This document shows positions 28,823-37,831 of a DNA stretch of 64,000 nucleotides, piece after piece. Below the pieces are notes generated by a model. It worked only from the letters and a program-made list of their open reading frames with translations, had not been told where the DNA came from and did not search any database. The stretch lies in NCBI RefSeq assembly GCF_049331405.1, contig NZ_CP186274.1:6510001-6574000 (forward strand), in the 5' to 3' direction. The stretch comes from PoT sp049331405 (lineage in GTDB: Bacteria; Planctomycetota; Planctomycetia; Isosphaerales; Isosphaeraceae). The first letter of the stretch is position 1. Every line of letters starts with the position of its first letter. The position numbers were made by a program, and so were the translations under genes.

Positions 28823-29437
28823 TCAATCCAGTACGGGCTTTTCCCCGCGAAAGGCCTCGGCCATCAGGAGCTTCGCCGAGACCCACCGGCGCTGGATCGT
28901 CTTGGTGGCGACCCCCAGGGCCTCGGCCGCCTGAGCATGTGAGAGTCCTTGATACCAGAGCAGGTGGAACACCTCGCCTTCTTCCGGAGGCAGGCGCCCG
29001 ACCGCCTCGTGGAAGGCCGCCCAGTCCTCCAGGGTCTCGGGGCGACCCGAAGTCGAACCCGAGCCCTCGGCGACCTGGGCGAGTCGCGCGTCGGGGCTCG
29101 TGCCGTCGGTGTGGTGGTTCGCCCCGAGCCCTTCGGGGCCGTGGTAGCTCCGCGCCAGGTCGATCAACTCGCGGCGGATCTGGCTGGCGACGAGGTTGTC
29201 GAAGTGGCGGACGCTCTCCGGCTTCACGTCCTCGAGCCCCCGGTTCAGGCGGAGCAAGGCGGCGTTCATGAGGTCGTCGGTCTGCTCCCATCGCCTGACG
29301 TGCGGATAACGCCTGAGCATCGCACGCGCCAGGGCCGTGAACCGCACCTGCGCCAGCCTGATCAGGTCCTGCCGGGCCGACGCGTCCCCCTTGCGGTGGC
29401 GGTTGAGCAGCCCTTCCGCCTCGTTGGTCTCGCTCAT
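28823..29437 (-). CDS. ECF-type RNA polymerase sigma factor linked to a Ser/Thr kinase
   Basis: 204 residues from the ATG at 29437 (MSETNEAE); a longer form from a TTG at 29518 is less likely. Region 2 lies at about 10-90 with WEQTDDLMNAALLRLNRGL. Region 4 lies at about 140-200 with LPPEEGEVFHLLWYQGLSH and a helix-turn-helix around AAEALGVATKTIQRR. The length is normal for an ECF factor, with no C-terminal extension. The kinase gene follows within 25 bases, so co-transcription and probably functional linkage are expected. No anti-sigma gene is seen nearby. Target promoters cannot be told from this sequence. Confidence 0.92.
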   Translation of the reverse strand: MSETNEAEGLLNRHRKGDASARQDLIRLAQVRFTALARAMLRRYPHVRRWEQTDDLMNAALLRLNRGLEDVKPESVRHFDNLVASQIRRELIDLARSYHGPEGLGANHHTDGTSPDARLAQVAEGSGSTSGRPETLEDWAAFHEAVGRLPPEEGEVFHLLWYQGLSHAQAAEALGVATKTIQRRWVSAKLLMAEAFRGEKPVLD

Positions 29438-29633
29438 CAACGGCCCGCTCGCCCGAGGCTGGATGGAGTTGGGAGATATCGGGAACGCCCCGCTCCCCAA
29501 TCTTAGCGAATTGTGCAACGGGCGATGTCCACCTCGGGGCCTGGCTCTCGCATTATCCTCCGTGACGAGTCGGCCCGAGTCCCAATGCCCGTCGAGGCAA
29601 CGAACCCGGGCCGCTGACCTTCCATCAACTCAC

Positions 29634-29640
29634 GAAAGGA
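29634..29640 (+). promoter_or_regulatory. Shine-Dalgarno site selecting the thioredoxin GTG start
   Basis: GAAAGGA, 8 bases before the GTG at 29649. It excludes the much longer in-frame reading that runs back into the neighbouring sigma factor gene. Confidence 0.6.
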
Positions 29641-29648
29641 CGTGCGTC

Positions 29649-29960
29649 GTGGCCAAAGTCATTCAGCCGACCGAGTGGGATAGCGAAGTCGTTCAGTCCG
29701 AAGTCCCCGTCTTGGTCGACGTCTTCGGGACGTATTGCGCCCCTTGCCGGGCCCTCGCCCCGACGATCGACAAGCTCGCGACGGAATTCGAAGGCCGGGC
29801 CAAGGTCGTCAAGCTCGACGTTGAGGCCGACCGCGAACTCGCCGGCAAGCTGCATCTCTCCGCCGTGCCGACGGTCCTCGCCTTCCGAGACGGCAAGGAA
29901 GTGGGCCGGATCGTCGGTTTGAGGTCCGAAGGGGCCTATCGCGAACTTCTGGGCGTCTGA
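29649..29960 (+). CDS. Thioredoxin-like protein
   Basis: 103 residues, the size of thioredoxin, from a GTG with GAAAGGA 8 bases before it. The active site is YCAPC (residues about 29-33) instead of the canonical WCGPC, keeping both redox cysteines. The rest follows the thioredoxin fold: VLVDVFG, LAPTIDKLA, VVKLDVEAD and the cis-Pro segment SAVPTVLAF near 75. No signal peptide is visible, so it should act in the cytoplasm as a disulfide reductase, with thioredoxin reductase as the expected partner. The gene is divergent from the ECF-kinase operon and convergent with the next gene. Confidence 0.92.
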   Translation: MAKVIQPTEWDSEVVQSEVPVLVDVFGTYCAPCRALAPTIDKLATEFEGRAKVVKLDVEADRELAGKLHLSAVPTVLAFRDGKEVGRIVGLRSEGAYRELLGV

Positions 29961-30003
29961 TCCAACCTCGGATCGGAGCCAATCTAAAGACGTGCGGATT
30001 CGG

Positions 30004-30035
30004 ATCCTCGCAAGGCAAAGCCGCCTTGCGAGGAT
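30004..30035. terminator. Bidirectional hairpin between convergent genes
   Basis: Perfect 13-base arms ATCCTCGCAAGGC (30004-30016) and GCCTTGCGAGGAT (30023-30035) with a 6-base loop. It sits between the ends of the thioredoxin and DUF502 genes. No T-run is present on either strand. Confidence 0.65.
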
Positions 30036-30044
30036 ACCGGCGTT

Positions 30045-30830
30045 TCAGGAGAGGGGCGAGGTGGGAAACTCCTCCGTGGGCTCGAGCGAATGCCTGGGGT
30101 TGGCGGAGGACGGCTCGGACGGTACGGGGCTGGACATCGGGTGGAAATAGCCGACCGTTGGCGGGCTCGTGATCCCGCCGGAGAGGATCGCCTGTATGGT
30201 CTGGTTGACTGTCCAGTTCAGGTCGGTGACCTCCTCCTCGGGCACGAAGAGAGTGAAGCCGGCGGGGGGGACCACGCCCGTCAGCACGCAGACGGTGAGG
30301 ATGGTGCGCCCGGTCTTCTCGTCCCGGAGTGAGTTGGTCACGAAGGCGAGCGCCCGCATCCCCGGGTGGGGGAACTCGACGAGGACGACCCGCTTGAACT
30401 TCTGGGGCAATCCCTGGTTGCTCAACGACTGTGCGACGTTGCGCAGGCTCTTGTAGATGATCGTGACGATCGGCACCCGCAGCAAAATCCAGTCGACCGC
30501 GCGGAGCAACGACGAGCGGACGAAGAGGCCGAGGAAGTAGAGGAAGGACAGGGCGAGGAAGATCGCGATGAGCGGCGCCGCGAATCGTTCCCACAGGGGG
30601 GTCGGCCTGATGCCCATGAGTTGCTGATAGAGCCAGGTCATCGGGGTGAGGACGAGGCCCAGCAACGTCGAATAGAGCCAGTAGATGATCCAGAAGGTGA
30701 GCACGATCGGGAGGGCGAGCAGGAGCCCGCCGATGATCCGCGTGCGGATGGCTCCCGCGACCGTATGGAGGAAGCTCACGTCCTCGGCGTCGGCGGTGAG
30801 GTCTTGATGCGGCGAGGGCTTGGGCTCCAT
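30045..30830 (-). CDS. DUF502 family membrane protein
   Basis: 261 residues from the ATG at 30830; an upstream start at 30908 would add 26 residues. Two strong membrane segments occur: IIGGLLLALPIVLTFWIIYW near 35 and PLIAIFLALSFLYFLGLF near 85. They are followed by the DUF502 signature region LLRVPIVTIIYKSLRNV and VLVEFPHPGMRALAFVT. The family is widespread in bacteria and plants (COV-like proteins) but its biochemical function is unknown. The C-terminal 35 residues are Pro/Ser-rich and disordered. The gene is convergent with thioredoxin and divergent from the MoxR operon. Confidence 0.88.
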   Translation of the reverse strand: MEPKPSPHQDLTADAEDVSFLHTVAGAIRTRIIGGLLLALPIVLTFWIIYWLYSTLLGLVLTPMTWLYQQLMGIRPTPLWERFAAPLIAIFLALSFLYFLGLFVRSSLLRAVDWILLRVPIVTIIYKSLRNVAQSLSNQGLPQKFKRVVLVEFPHPGMRALAFVTNSLRDEKTGRTILTVCVLTGVVPPAGFTLFVPEEEVTDLNWTVNQTIQAILSGGITSPPTVGYFHPMSSPVPSEPSSANPRHSLEPTEEFPTSPLS

Positions 30831-31072
30831 CAGTCTTTGATTCCGGATGAAAGGGACGATGGGATGGCGACGTGACCCTAAGTTATTCCGCGATCCGGCC
30901 ATTGGCAATCGCCCAACCGCCCCGGCCGGGCTCCTGGTTTATAAGAGGGGCCGCCGAGAACTCCCCGAAACGCCTCCGGCCCGGTAGACTGGAGGAGCAA
31001 CGGGTAGCCTCCAGCGCGGGGCTCGATCGAGAAAGGCCGCCAAGGCCGAGCCGGACACCGAAGCGAGACGCG

Positions 31073-32062
31073 ATGTCAAGCACGACCAAGACGGTGGAAC
31101 TGGGGGGAGTGACCCTCCACCTCAGCAGCCCCGATACGACCGAGCAAGGGTGGATCGGCCAGGACGAGATCTTGCGGCAACTCCTGGCCTGCTGGCTGGT
31201 GGTCGACCCGCGCGACCGTCCCCTCTCCCCCAGGCTCATCGGCCCCCCCGGGATCGGCAAGACGACCCTCGCCATGGCCGCCGCAGGGCTCCGCAAGCAG
31301 GCCCTCTATATCAATCAGTGCACGGCCGACACCCGGCCCGAAGACCTGATCGTGACCCCCGTGCTCGCCGAGAGCGGCAAGATCACGTATCACGCCTCGC
31401 CGCTCGTCTCGGCCATGCTCACGGGCTCCGTCTGCGTGCTCGACGAGGGCAACCGGATGAACGAGAAGTCGTGGGCGAGCCTCGCCCCCCTGCTCGACCA
31501 TCGCCGCTACGTCGAGAGCGTCGTCGCCGGCGTCTCGATCCCCGCGCACCCCGACTTCCGCGTCTGCGTCACCATGAACGAGGACGAGTCGACCTACGAG
31601 GTCCCCGACTACATCCTATCGCGGCTCCAACCGACCCTGGCCCTCGGCTTCCCCGACCGCGACGACGAGATGGAGATCCTCAAGTACCACCTCCCGTTCG
31701 CCAAGGAAGAGCTCCTGGCGATCACGGTGGACTTCCTCCAGCAGGCCCACGCCCTCAAGCTCGACTTCTCCCCCCGCGACGGCATCAACCTGCTCCGGTT
31801 CGCCATCAAGCGAATGAGCCAGGACCCCGAGCACCCGCTCGGCCGCGACGAAGCCTGGCGCGAGGCCCTCTTCTGCGTCCTCGGCGAGGAAGCGGCCGAC
31901 CTCGAAGATCTTGCCCGCCGCAAGCGACGCGCCATGGGCGGCCAGCACGCGCCGATGGGCCTCGGCGACCTCTTCTTCACCCACGGCGACCCGCTCCACC
32001 CCGACGCCGAAGATCTGGACGTTGACGACGAGGACGAAGAGGAAGACGACGACGATATCTGA
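31073..32062 (+). CDS. MoxR-type AAA ATPase
   Basis: 329 residues from the ATG at 31073. It carries Walker A GPPGIGKTT near residue 61, Walker B VCVLDEGNRM near 120 with the MoxR-type pattern NEKSWASLAPLL, and sensor-1 CVTMNED. The C-terminus is a highly acidic tail (EDLDVDDEDEEEDDDD) that may bind a basic partner. MoxR ATPases act as chaperones for maturing protein complexes, normally beside a von Willebrand factor A protein. No VWA gene is present here. Two genes of unknown function follow at 82 and 46 bases, forming a probable operon. Which complex it remodels is not known. Confidence 0.9.
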   Translation: MSSTTKTVELGGVTLHLSSPDTTEQGWIGQDEILRQLLACWLVVDPRDRPLSPRLIGPPGIGKTTLAMAAAGLRKQALYINQCTADTRPEDLIVTPVLAESGKITYHASPLVSAMLTGSVCVLDEGNRMNEKSWASLAPLLDHRRYVESVVAGVSIPAHPDFRVCVTMNEDESTYEVPDYILSRLQPTLALGFPDRDDEMEILKYHLPFAKEELLAITVDFLQQAHALKLDFSPRDGINLLRFAIKRMSQDPEHPLGRDEAWREALFCVLGEEAADLEDLARRKRRAMGGQHAPMGLGDLFFTHGDPLHPDAEDLDVDDEDEEEDDDDI

Positions 32063-32144
32063 GCGAGCCTCCCTCGAGTTGAGAGAGCCCCATCTCGCGT
32101 GAGCGAGCCTCGCGTCAACCGAGTCCGAACCCGGCAGAGCCCCC

Positions 32145-34037
32145 ATGAGCAGCCAACCCCGCCCCACCGCCGACGACTTCCTGACGATCGGGCCCAGGAT
32201 CCGGGTCCTGCCCATCATCCACGGCTCGGGGGATTTCGCGATCCGGGTCCGGGAGGAGCTGCTCTCTCGCCCGTACGACTGCCTGGCCGTCCCCCTGCCT
32301 CCGTCATTCCAGGATGACGTCGAGGAGGCGATCGAGCGGCTCCCCGAGATCTCGGTCGTGGCCCAGCTCGACGCCGACCCGGACGACATGACGCACGGCT
32401 TCAGCTACGTCCCCATCGACCCCTGCCAGGGGGTCATCGCCGGCCTCCGCGTGGCGATGGGCGAGCGGATGGCCCGCGAGTTCATCGACCTGGAAACGCC
32501 CAAATTCGAAGGGAACCTCGGCGTCTTCCCGGATCCGTACGCCCTCAAGAAGGTGAGCCCCGAAGGGTTCGCCGCGGCCGTGCTGCCCGCGATCCCGCCC
32601 CCCACTGAAGGGCAGCACGCCGACCGGATCGCCTGGATGGCCTCCCGGCTCAAGGAGATCGAGACGAAACATCGCTCGATCCTCCTCGTCTGCTCGCTCC
32701 TCGACTGGCCCTGGATCCGCGACGCCTACATGCGAGGGACGCAGGCCCCCGAGCCCGAGACCTTCTTCGCGCCGATCCTGTCCTTCAACGTCGAGCCGAG
32801 CACGCTCCTCTTCCTCCTCGGCGAACTGCCGTATCTCACCGGCCTCTATGAGCGGGGTCGGAGGGAGCTGACCCCCGACGACAACCTCTCCGTCGACGGC
32901 GTCAAGGAGATGGTGCTCCAGGCCCGGGACCGCCTGAAGAAGGACCTGCCGCGGGTCGCCAGGCGCGTGACGCCGCACCTGCTCTCGGTCTTCTTCCGTT
33001 ACGTCCGCAACCTCTCCTTGATGGAGAGCCGACTCACCCCCGACCTGTACTCCTTGGTGATCGCGGCCAAGCAGACGGCCGGCGACGACTTCGCGCTGGC
33101 CATCGCAGAGACGGCGCGGACGTATCCCTACGCCGGGATCAACAAGGACAACCGGGAAAACGACCCCTTCGGGGAGCCGGATGCGCCCCTGCGCATGGGG
33201 CTAGATAAGGCGGACGTGCCCGGCTGGGGAACCGCCAGGATGGTGAGCCGGCTCTCGGGCCAGGCCATCTCCTGGCGCTCCTGCGAGTTGAAGCCGAGGC
33301 CCGCCGAGCGCGACAAGCAGACCTGGAAGCAGCGCTGGAATCCGCTCGGCATGTGCTCCTGGCCCCCCGAGGACGACCGCATCGAGAGCTTCCATCGCCA
33401 CGTCCGCGACCAGGCCAAGGCCATGATCGGCGCCGACCTCGCCCGATCCGAGAAGTTCACCACCAGCGTGATGGACGGCATCGACATCCGCGAGACGTTG
33501 CGGAACTGGCACAAGGGGGACCTCTACGTGAAGGTCATCCCCCCGAGCCGGGGGACGATCGAGGTCGTCGTCTTCCTCTTCGACGTGCCGGCCGACCCCC
33601 GCCTCTACACGAACCGGGCCACCTGGTACGCCGAGCACTCCGAGGAGTCGACGCTCGCCTTCTACGCCACCGACCACATGAAGAACCTGATCGGCCCCGG
33701 CATCGCCCAGGCCGACTACGGCGGGGCCTTCTTCCTCTTCCCGCCCCGCTCGATCCCCGAGATCTGGACCGACCCCCGCCTCGACTTCGCCGACACGCTC
33801 GAGGAGCGCCTGCTGGCCGCCGCCTTCATGCACAGCAAGGAGCGGCACGTTGCTGTCGTGAGCCCCAAGGCCCCGGCCGCCTCCTGGCGACGGCTCGCCC
33901 GCCGGTTCGACCGCAAGATCGTCCACCTGCCGCTGCACCGGTTCGGTGGCCAGCTCGTCGAGCAGCTCCGTCGGTTCCACGTCCTCAACGGCCGCGTCGT
34001 CCGTTCGTATGCGTCCGACTTCATCCGCGACAGTTGA
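32145..34037 (+). CDS. MoxR-associated protein of unknown function
   Basis: 630 residues with no signal peptide or obvious membrane helix. The N-terminus reads VLPIIHGSGDFAIRVREEL followed by CLAVPLPPSFQDDVEEAI. This order (His-containing strand, helix with R, acidic strand) recalls TraB-like and DUF5682 proteins, the latter also found with MoxR genes. The match is by pattern only. The middle contains SILLVCSLLDWPWIRDAY and a long helical region, and the C-terminal third is rich in aromatic residues and Arg. It lies 82 bases after the MoxR gene. A substrate or partner of that ATPase is the natural inference; enzymatic activity is not established. Confidence 0.75.
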   Translation: MSSQPRPTADDFLTIGPRIRVLPIIHGSGDFAIRVREELLSRPYDCLAVPLPPSFQDDVEEAIERLPEISVVAQLDADPDDMTHGFSYVPIDPCQGVIAGLRVAMGERMAREFIDLETPKFEGNLGVFPDPYALKKVSPEGFAAAVLPAIPPPTEGQHADRIAWMASRLKEIETKHRSILLVCSLLDWPWIRDAYMRGTQAPEPETFFAPILSFNVEPSTLLFLLGELPYLTGLYERGRRELTPDDNLSVDGVKEMVLQARDRLKKDLPRVARRVTPHLLSVFFRYVRNLSLMESRLTPDLYSLVIAAKQTAGDDFALAIAETARTYPYAGINKDNRENDPFGEPDAPLRMGLDKADVPGWGTARMVSRLSGQAISWRSCELKPRPAERDKQTWKQRWNPLGMCSWPPEDDRIESFHRHVRDQAKAMIGADLARSEKFTTSVMDGIDIRETLRNWHKGDLYVKVIPPSRGTIEVVVFLFDVPADPRLYTNRATWYAEHSEESTLAFYATDHMKNLIGPGIAQADYGGAFFLFPPRSIPEIWTDPRLDFADTLEERLLAAAFMHSKERHVAVVSPKAPAASWRRLARRFDRKIVHLPLHRFGGQLVEQLRRFHVLNGRVVRSYASDFIRDS

Positions 34038-34083
34038 TCAACCGCCCCGCCTCGCCCCGACCCGAGCAGGAGGAAACGCCCCG

Positions 34084-35136
34084 ATGACCCCCTTCGCCAC
34101 GCTCCTCCCCTTGGTCCTCCTGGCCCTCGACGCGCCGGCGGATCCCGCCCCTGCACCGGCTCCCGCACCCGAGGCCGAGGTCGTCCCCTTCGAGGCCCCC
34201 AAGTTCGGCGTGAAGGTCTCTCTGCCGAAGGAGTGGCCGATCGCCGTGCGCGAGGAAGAAGATCGGGTCTTCGTGGCGATGATCAAGCAGAAGGATCCCG
34301 ACCGCCCCGGCGTCATCGCCTGCGAGCTTGGGCTCGCCCCCGAGAACCTCGACGAGTACCGGACGCGGATCGAGGGCAACGCCAAGCGTGGGAATCGACG
34401 GGGCGGGACGCTCACGAAGAACGAGGTCGTCAAAGGCCCCAAGGGAGAGCGGCTCGAGACGAGCTGGGAATTCCGCCCGCCCACGGGCGTCCTCTGGCAC
34501 GAGCTGATCGTCCGCCTGATCGCCAACCGGCAGATGTACACATTCACGCTCAACGTCGATGACGACTCGTATCCGGTGGCCCGAACTCGTTTCGACGCCC
34601 TGATCGCCTCGGCCGAGTTCTCGGCGCCGAACACCGGCGCGGACCTCCTGACGAAGGCGAACAACCGCTGGGTCCAGCGCGAGTTCAAGTTCGCGCTCGA
34701 CCTGCCTCAGGACTGGCAGCCGGTCCTCGCCCCCTCGGAGGTCGCCCTGCTCTTCGCCAACGCGCCCGCCACCGGGATCTGGTCCGACAACGTACTCGTG
34801 CTGGCAAACCCGCACCGGGAATTGGACCTGAAGGGCCTCGCCGAGAGCCTGCCCGACCAGCTCCGCAAGGTCGAGCCGAACTGCGAGGTCCTCGTGTGCG
34901 AGGTCGTCAAGCAGGGGAAGACCGAGGCCCTCGAGACTGTCGTCCGCACCCAGCGCGGGCCGTTCTCGATGACGATCCTCGAGCGTCGCTTCCGCGGCGA
35001 GCGCTTCGATTATGAGGTGAAATACACCATCGAGTCCAAGCGCTTCGATGAGCTGGCCCCCGCCTTGCGCAAGAGCCTCGATGGCTTCGAAGAGTTGCCC
35101 GGCACCGTCCCTGGCGCCGCGGGCAAGGCGGCCTGA
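34084..35136 (+). CDS. Secreted protein of unknown function in the MoxR operon
   Basis: 350 residues from an ATG preceded by AGGAGGAAA (34068-34076). A signal-peptide-like start (TPFATLLPLVLLALDAPA) leads into an Ala-Pro repeat linker. Two related modules follow, each beginning with an F-x-V/A-L-P-x-x-W pattern (FGVKVSLPKEW near 40 and FKFALDLPQDW near 203). Such modules resemble PsbP/DcrB-like small alpha/beta folds, and the duplication is visible by eye. No lipobox is seen, so it is probably periplasmic or surface-released. It lies 46 bases after the preceding gene, which places it in the MoxR operon. The function is unknown. Confidence 0.75.
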   Translation: MTPFATLLPLVLLALDAPADPAPAPAPAPEAEVVPFEAPKFGVKVSLPKEWPIAVREEEDRVFVAMIKQKDPDRPGVIACELGLAPENLDEYRTRIEGNAKRGNRRGGTLTKNEVVKGPKGERLETSWEFRPPTGVLWHELIVRLIANRQMYTFTLNVDDDSYPVARTRFDALIASAEFSAPNTGADLLTKANNRWVQREFKFALDLPQDWQPVLAPSEVALLFANAPATGIWSDNVLVLANPHRELDLKGLAESLPDQLRKVEPNCEVLVCEVVKQGKTEALETVVRTQRGPFSMTILERRFRGERFDYEVKYTIESKRFDELAPALRKSLDGFEELPGTVPGAAGKAA

Positions 35137-35168
35137 GAGGGGGCCGCCCCGCTTCGGTCGATGATCAA

Positions 35169-35693
35169 TCAATCGGCCAGGTCGATGTCGATCTGATTGT
35201 CGCCCGGGACGACCTTGCGCGTGATTGGGGTGGTCGTCGGATCGGAGTAGACCTTGGGCACGAGCATCTTGAACTTGGCGGCCGCGGGCTTGGGGGCCGG
35301 CGGGGCGTTCGGATCCGCGACCTTCGCGGCCTTCGCCGCCTTGGAGGCCTCGGCCTTGGTCGGCTTGGCCTCCTCGCTGCCGTCGATGGAGACGACGACG
35401 ACCTTGTGCTCGCCGATGATTGCCCCTGCATCTGCCTCCGACTTCAGCTCGTAACTCCCGTCGGGCTGGATCGAGCCCGAGGCGGGCTGCATCACCCCGT
35501 CCTTGGGGGGCTCGACGGGGACGAACAGGACCGACCCCAGGGTGACGGGCTTGCCCTTGTACGTCACCTTGCCATGAACCTTCGCATGTTCATACTGGGA
35601 TCCCGATCCGCAGCCGGCCACTCCCAATCCCGCCATGACCGCGACGACCAACGCTCGACGAGGGGAAAGCCTCGCCCACCGACTCCTGCTCAT
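35169..35693 (-). CDS. Small lipoprotein of the DUF1559 module
   Basis: 174 residues with a classical lipoprotein signal: basic start, hydrophobic core ALVVAVMAGLGVAGC and lipobox GVAGC near residue 28. The first mature part follows the beta-sandwich pattern KVHGKVTYKGKPVTLGSVLF also seen in the other small lipoproteins of this window. An Ala/Lys-rich low-complexity insert (KPTKAEASKAAKAAKVA) separates it from a C-terminal KVYSDPTTTP segment. It lies 138 bases downstream of a DUF1559 gene with a hairpin between them, the same order as at 3534 and 49641. An envelope role is inferred. Confidence 0.86.
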   Translation of the reverse strand: MSRSRWARLSPRRALVVAVMAGLGVAGCGSGSQYEHAKVHGKVTYKGKPVTLGSVLFVPVEPPKDGVMQPASGSIQPDGSYELKSEADAGAIIGEHKVVVVSIDGSEEAKPTKAEASKAAKAAKVADPNAPPAPKPAAAKFKMLVPKVYSDPTTTPITRKVVPGDNQIDIDLAD

Positions 35694-35785
35694 GAGAGTC
35701 TCGCCCCTGTCCAGAGAGATCTCGGCGGCACCCGGCCGCCTCGACCGATGTTGTCTGCTGATATTTTAGGGTGTTTGTTGAAAAG

Positions 35786-35811
35786 GGGCGGCCTCCGTCG
35801 CGAGGCCGCCC
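35786..35811 (-). terminator. Stem-loop between DUF1559 and lipoprotein genes (minus strand)
   Basis: Perfect 10-base arms GGGCGGCCTC (35786-35795) and GAGGCCGCCC (35802-35811) with a 6-base loop. On the minus strand the stem is followed by CCTTTTC, so partial termination before the lipoprotein gene is plausible. Confidence 0.65.
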
Positions 35812-35831
35812 GGGGGGGGGCGAATTCGTGA

Positions 35832-36848
35832 TTACAACGCGTCGGCCGAGAAGACCTCGCCGTTGGCGATGGTGCCCACCGCCCACCAGGTGAGGTAGTT
35901 GATCGAGTTCTTCACGAACTTGACCGAGCCGTCGGAGAAGAGGCAGTTCACGCCCCCCGGGTGGCGGCTGCTGGCGGTCAACAGGGCCCCATTCATGTCG
36001 GAGTTGTTCGTCACGCAGCTCCATGTGTTCGGGGTCATGATGTTGGTATAAATGCCACCGGTCCGGCCGAGGCCCAGGTGCCAGTAGCTCCCCATCGAGC
36101 TATCGGTGTTCGCCGGCGTCCCCGAGAGGGAGAGGTCCGCCAGGTTCGAGGCCGTGGGGGGGAGCGTCATGCACGAGAGGTAGTCGACCATCGGGCTCGC
36201 GTTCGGGTACCAGTTGCTCGTGTTCGAGACGCTCGAGGTCGGCTTCAGCGGATCGAGGCCCGAGTCGACCCCCTTGACCCGCTCGCTGAAGCAGACGGTG
36301 TTGCTCGTCCCGTCCTGGATGTCCCGGATGCCGATCTTGCCGCCGGCGCCCCCCTGCTGCCCCAGGTCGATGCCGACGCCGCGGAAGTTGTCGCCATACT
36401 TCATCGTGTATGCTTCCGACCCTGCACACATCGCGTAGTTGTTGTGACCCGTCCCGTTGGACAAGCGGTCGATGTCCGACGGGCAGATGAGTGCCGCGAG
36501 CTTGGTGTTGAAGACGGTCTGATTCTGCGGCGTGATCGGGATCGCGAAGCCCGTGGTGAAGTTCGTCGCGTTGAAGAGCGGCGTCTGCTCCAACTGGGAG
36601 AGCATCATCACCGGGGCCGACCAGTCGTTCCAGTTGTACCCGACGTGGGCGGGGGGGAGGCACTGGTTCGCGCTCTCGTAGTTCGCGACGGCCAGGCCGA
36701 GCTGCTTCAGATTGTTCACGCACTGGGCACGCCGGGCCGCCTCGCGGGCCGACTGCACTGCAGGGAGGAGTAATGCGATCAAGACTGCGATGATGGCGAT
36801 GACCACGAGCAATTCGATCAGGGTGAAGGCACGATTCGCTTGGCGCAT
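35832..36848 (-). CDS. DUF1559 domain protein with prepilin-type N-terminus
   Basis: 338 residues from an ATG with GGAG 7 bases upstream on the minus strand. It begins MRQANRAFTLIELLVVIAII, giving a six-residue leader and a pseudopilin-like cleavage and membrane segment. AREAARRAQCVNNLKQLGLA follows as in the other family members. The central DGTSNTVCFSERVKG and the C-terminal HPGGVNCLFSDGSVKFVK and NGEVFSADAL are family signatures. Ala replaces Gly before the cleavage position (AFTLIE instead of GFTLIE), which may alter processing by prepilin peptidase. A small lipoprotein gene follows. Function is unknown beyond a presumed envelope location. Confidence 0.93.
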   Translation of the reverse strand: MRQANRAFTLIELLVVIAIIAVLIALLLPAVQSAREAARRAQCVNNLKQLGLAVANYESANQCLPPAHVGYNWNDWSAPVMMLSQLEQTPLFNATNFTTGFAIPITPQNQTVFNTKLAALICPSDIDRLSNGTGHNNYAMCAGSEAYTMKYGDNFRGVGIDLGQQGGAGGKIGIRDIQDGTSNTVCFSERVKGVDSGLDPLKPTSSVSNTSNWYPNASPMVDYLSCMTLPPTASNLADLSLSGTPANTDSSMGSYWHLGLGRTGGIYTNIMTPNTWSCVTNNSDMNGALLTASSRHPGGVNCLFSDGSVKFVKNSINYLTWWAVGTIANGEVFSADAL

Positions 36849-37831
36849 GAAGGCACTCCGGCGGCCCCGGGGGGGGGAGCCGATACTAGAAGGTTATTCG
36901 TCAGTCCCGTCCGTCAAAAAACCAATAGAAAATGCAGATGAATAGAAGTTCGCGATGCTGGACGAACTCGATGTCCTGGTCGTTCGCGAGGATCGGGGGC
37001 AATCAGCAAGATCCGACTCGGCGGTCCCGCCGAATCGGACGCATCCGTACGCTCGCCAACGACATGTCGTTGCGGATTTGCCCTGTCGTTCGACGAAATC
37101 GCCGCCAACGTTGGCATCATCAGACGTTTGAGACGATATATCGAGATGAACTAGATTCTAGGGATCTTTCGCGACGTAGCTTCCCAATCGGAGGCCAGAC
37201 GACGCAGCCCTGATATGCCGTTTCATGGTCGCACTATGGAAACCAGACCCGTCTCTTTTGTATCTGGTGAATCAGATTGGTGTCAACTAGGTATTCTCTT
37301 AAATTAGCGAGTTTTTGAGCGAAAGTCGGGCCTCGGCCACCGGGATTTGATCAAATCATGGCGAGGACTCGAGATTGTTGGACAATCGTTCTCGCGGAAA
37401 CTCGAGGATTGGCCTGCGTAGTTATCTGGATGTAGGAGTGTAAACGCCTTTCTCCATGAATCCGCGGTCGATATATCCGGAGAGTCGCTGACCCTTATCG
37501 GCGGGTTGTAAGTGCAATCGCATTTAGCAGGATGGGACGATCACCCCTCGCCCTCAATCGGGTATGGTTCATGACTCGAGATGACGGTAGCCGGTCGAAT
37601 TATATAAAATCATAGGCTGCGATGTTTGTGCGTCCATGCATGTTTGATTAGGCGAATTGCCTCGATATGAAGTACTAATGTGTTAGTTGTGCGTTGGGTA
37701 TATTGCGACCATGCATTGTTCGCTTGTTCGGTTGCGGCGAAACCGGTGGGATCCCTCTTGGAATTCGGGAACACGACGACACCTGGCTGGCTTTACTGTC
37801 ATGAGATGATGATGGTCCAGGAGAGATTGAC
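36849..37831. other. Long intergenic region of lower GC between divergent genes
   Basis: Nearly 1 kb with no convincing gene. It is AT-richer than its surroundings and separates the DUF1559 gene (minus) from the ECF-S41 gene (plus), so it should hold both promoters. One hairpin is seen: TCCGACTCGGCG (37012-37023) with CGCCGAATCGGA (37028-37039), one mismatch. No RNA gene was recognised. Confidence 0.45.

Noticed and set aside
29337..29648. Longer thioredoxin start reaching back into the sigma factor gene
   Set aside because: The added residues are antisense of the ECF gene. The GTG at 29649 has a proper ribosome site and gives the normal thioredoxin length.
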